From contig PMYM01000174.1 of assembly GCA_003171235.1 (NCBI GenBank), positions 1-5,309 of the forward strand: a stretch of 5,309 nucleotides of DNA, written 5' to 3'. The DNA comes from Phycisphaerales bacterium. GTDB lineage: Bacteria > Planctomycetota > Phycisphaerae > SM23-33. This document shows, piece after piece, positions 4,465-5,309 of the stretch. Numbering within the stretch: position 1 is the first letter of the stretch; each line of letters starts with the position of its first letter. The notes below the pieces were generated by a model. The model had not been told where the DNA came from and did no database searches. It saw only the letters and a list, made by a program, of their open reading frames with translations. The translations under genes were made by a program, and so were the position numbers.

Positions 4465-4467
4465 GCC

Positions 4468-5238
4468 TCAGGCGAAAATAACTTTCACGCCGGTGGCCTC
4501 CAGCCAGCGGCGGCTCTGGTCATCCAGACCGCTGTCGGTGACCACCAAGTGCACCTCCGACCACGGGCAGACCGGGGCGATGGACCGCTTGCCGAACTTG
4601 GTATGGTCAGCCGCCAGGATGACCTGGTCGGCCACCTGGATCATCCGCCGCTCGGCCGAGGCCATGATCTCGTTGGCGTTGAAGATGCCGTCGGGATTGG
4701 CGGCGGCGCAGCTCAAGATGAGCTGATTGGCCCGCAGGCCCGAGAGCATCTCCTCCGCCCGCGGCCCCAGGGCCACGCCCGTCCGCGGATACAGATAACC
4801 GCCGATCAGCGTCACCTCCGTGTCCAACTCGCCGCCCAGCAAGGCCGCGATCGGCACGGAATTGGTCACCACGCTCAAGCGCCGCCCGGCCAGGGCACGC
4901 GCCACCTGGTAACAGGTGGTGCCGCCGTCGATGATCACCGCCTGGTTCTCACCCACCAGGGCGGCCACGGCGGCGGCGATGGCCTTCTTCTCAGCCGCCT
5001 CGGCGGCTTCGCGGTCGGCGAAGTCCAGCCGCCCCGCCGGGGGTTCCGCCAGCGAAACCGCCCCGCCATGCGTGCGGCGAATGCCGCCCCGACGCTCCAA
5101 CACCTCCAAATCGCGCCGGATTGTGCTGTCAGATACGTCAAAAACTCCAGAAAGGTCGGATAGCGATGCAAAACCCTTATGTGCAATGAGTTGCATTAGG
5201 TCTTCGCGACGCTGAACTATGCCCGTTTCCTGTGCCAT
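4468..5238 (-). CDS. DeoR-family transcriptional regulator
   Basis: A DeoR-type repressor of 256 residues, the usual length. The N-terminal winged helix-turn-helix spans about residues 10-60, with the classic signature VSDSTIRRDLEVLERRGGIRRTHGGAV (residues 35-61; the RRDL recognition helix). The C-terminal sugar-phosphate-binding domain has IDGGTTCYQVARAL, VVTNSVPIA, LIGGYLYPRTGVALG and ILAADHTKFGKRS, then VTDSGL near the end. The ATG at 5238 is chosen over a TTG at 5259; its ribosome site is weak. It is the first gene of the locus in transcription order and may autoregulate through the upstream repeats. DeoR regulators are the usual partner of planctomycete-type BMCs; the effector is unknown, probably a phosphorylated sugar. 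The hairpin after its stop separates it from pduL. Confidence 0.95.
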   Translation of the reverse strand: MAQETGIVQRREDLMQLIAHKGFASLSDLSGVFDVSDSTIRRDLEVLERRGGIRRTHGGAVSLAEPPAGRLDFADREAAEAAEKKAIAAAVAALVGENQAVIIDGGTTCYQVARALAGRRLSVVTNSVPIAALLGGELDTEVTLIGGYLYPRTGVALGPRAEEMLSGLRANQLILSCAAANPDGIFNANEIMASAERRMIQVADQVILAADHTKFGKRSIAPVCPWSEVHLVVTDSGLDDQSRRWLEATGVKVIFA

Positions 5239-5258
5239 GATTGATATCTTGCGTTTCA

Positions 5259-5309
5259 ATGGAATAAATCGTCCATATTATGACGGCAGTATGCCAATAA
5301 ATGCAATAA
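5259..5309 (-). promoter_or_regulatory. AT-rich leader with three TTATT-CAT repeats and a possible promoter
   Basis: Upstream of deoR the sequence changes from GC-rich to AT-rich. On the minus strand three copies of the form TTATT-N(1-2)-CAT occur: TTATTGCAT (5309-5301), TTATTGGCAT (5300-5291, directly adjacent) and TTATTCCAT (5267-5259), the last 33 bases after the second. They could be a DeoR operator. A possible -10 CATAAT (5282-5277) lies 18 bases after TTGCAT (5306-5301); the -35 match is poor. The element may continue beyond the right edge. Confidence 0.4.

Overview
This window is part of a bacterial microcompartment (BMC) operon. All eight recognisable genes lie on the minus strand and are read from the right edge (5309) to the left edge (1). 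High GC, the gene set and the dense palindromic intergenic repeats suggest a member of the Planctomycetota or a close relative in the PVC group. The gene set matches the planctomycete/verrucomicrobial type of BMC known for breaking down deoxysugars such as fucose and rhamnose, whose aldehyde product is processed inside a protein shell. The organism and substrate are inferences: the aldolase that would fix the substrate is not in the window.

Layout in transcription order: a DeoR-family regulator (5238-4468); a PduL-type phosphotransacylase with an encapsulation peptide (4409-3726); two related hexameric shell proteins, BMC-H (3494-3204 and 3124-2861); a divergent acetate/propionate kinase (2738-1521); a third, different BMC-H with a Gly-Gly-Gly pore loop (1397-1128); an EutN/CcmL-type pentameric vertex protein (1007-699); and the first 200 residues of a CoA-acylating aldehyde dehydrogenase with its own encapsulation peptide (602 to beyond position 1).

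The genes make one pathway. The dehydrogenase turns the aldehyde into acyl-CoA. PduL turns acyl-CoA into acyl phosphate and recycles CoA inside the shell. The kinase makes ATP and the free acid. BMC-H hexamers form the facets and EutN pentamers close the vertices. The DeoR protein probably senses a sugar phosphate and controls the operon.

The most unusual aspect is the material between and inside the genes. Seven junctions separate the eight genes, and all but the eutN upstream gap carry a recognisable palindromic or tandem repeat; several different families are present. One repeat element is translated in frame inside the dehydrogenase linker. Two related GTAGCC-rich elements supply the stop codons of the kinase and of one BMC-H gene. 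A twin palindrome with a T6 run sits like an attenuator just before the dehydrogenase. The third BMC-H and eutN share one reading frame, interrupted only by a single TAG followed by 40 open codons. No RNA gene, CRISPR array, transposase gene or gene-free stretch over 300 bases was seen.
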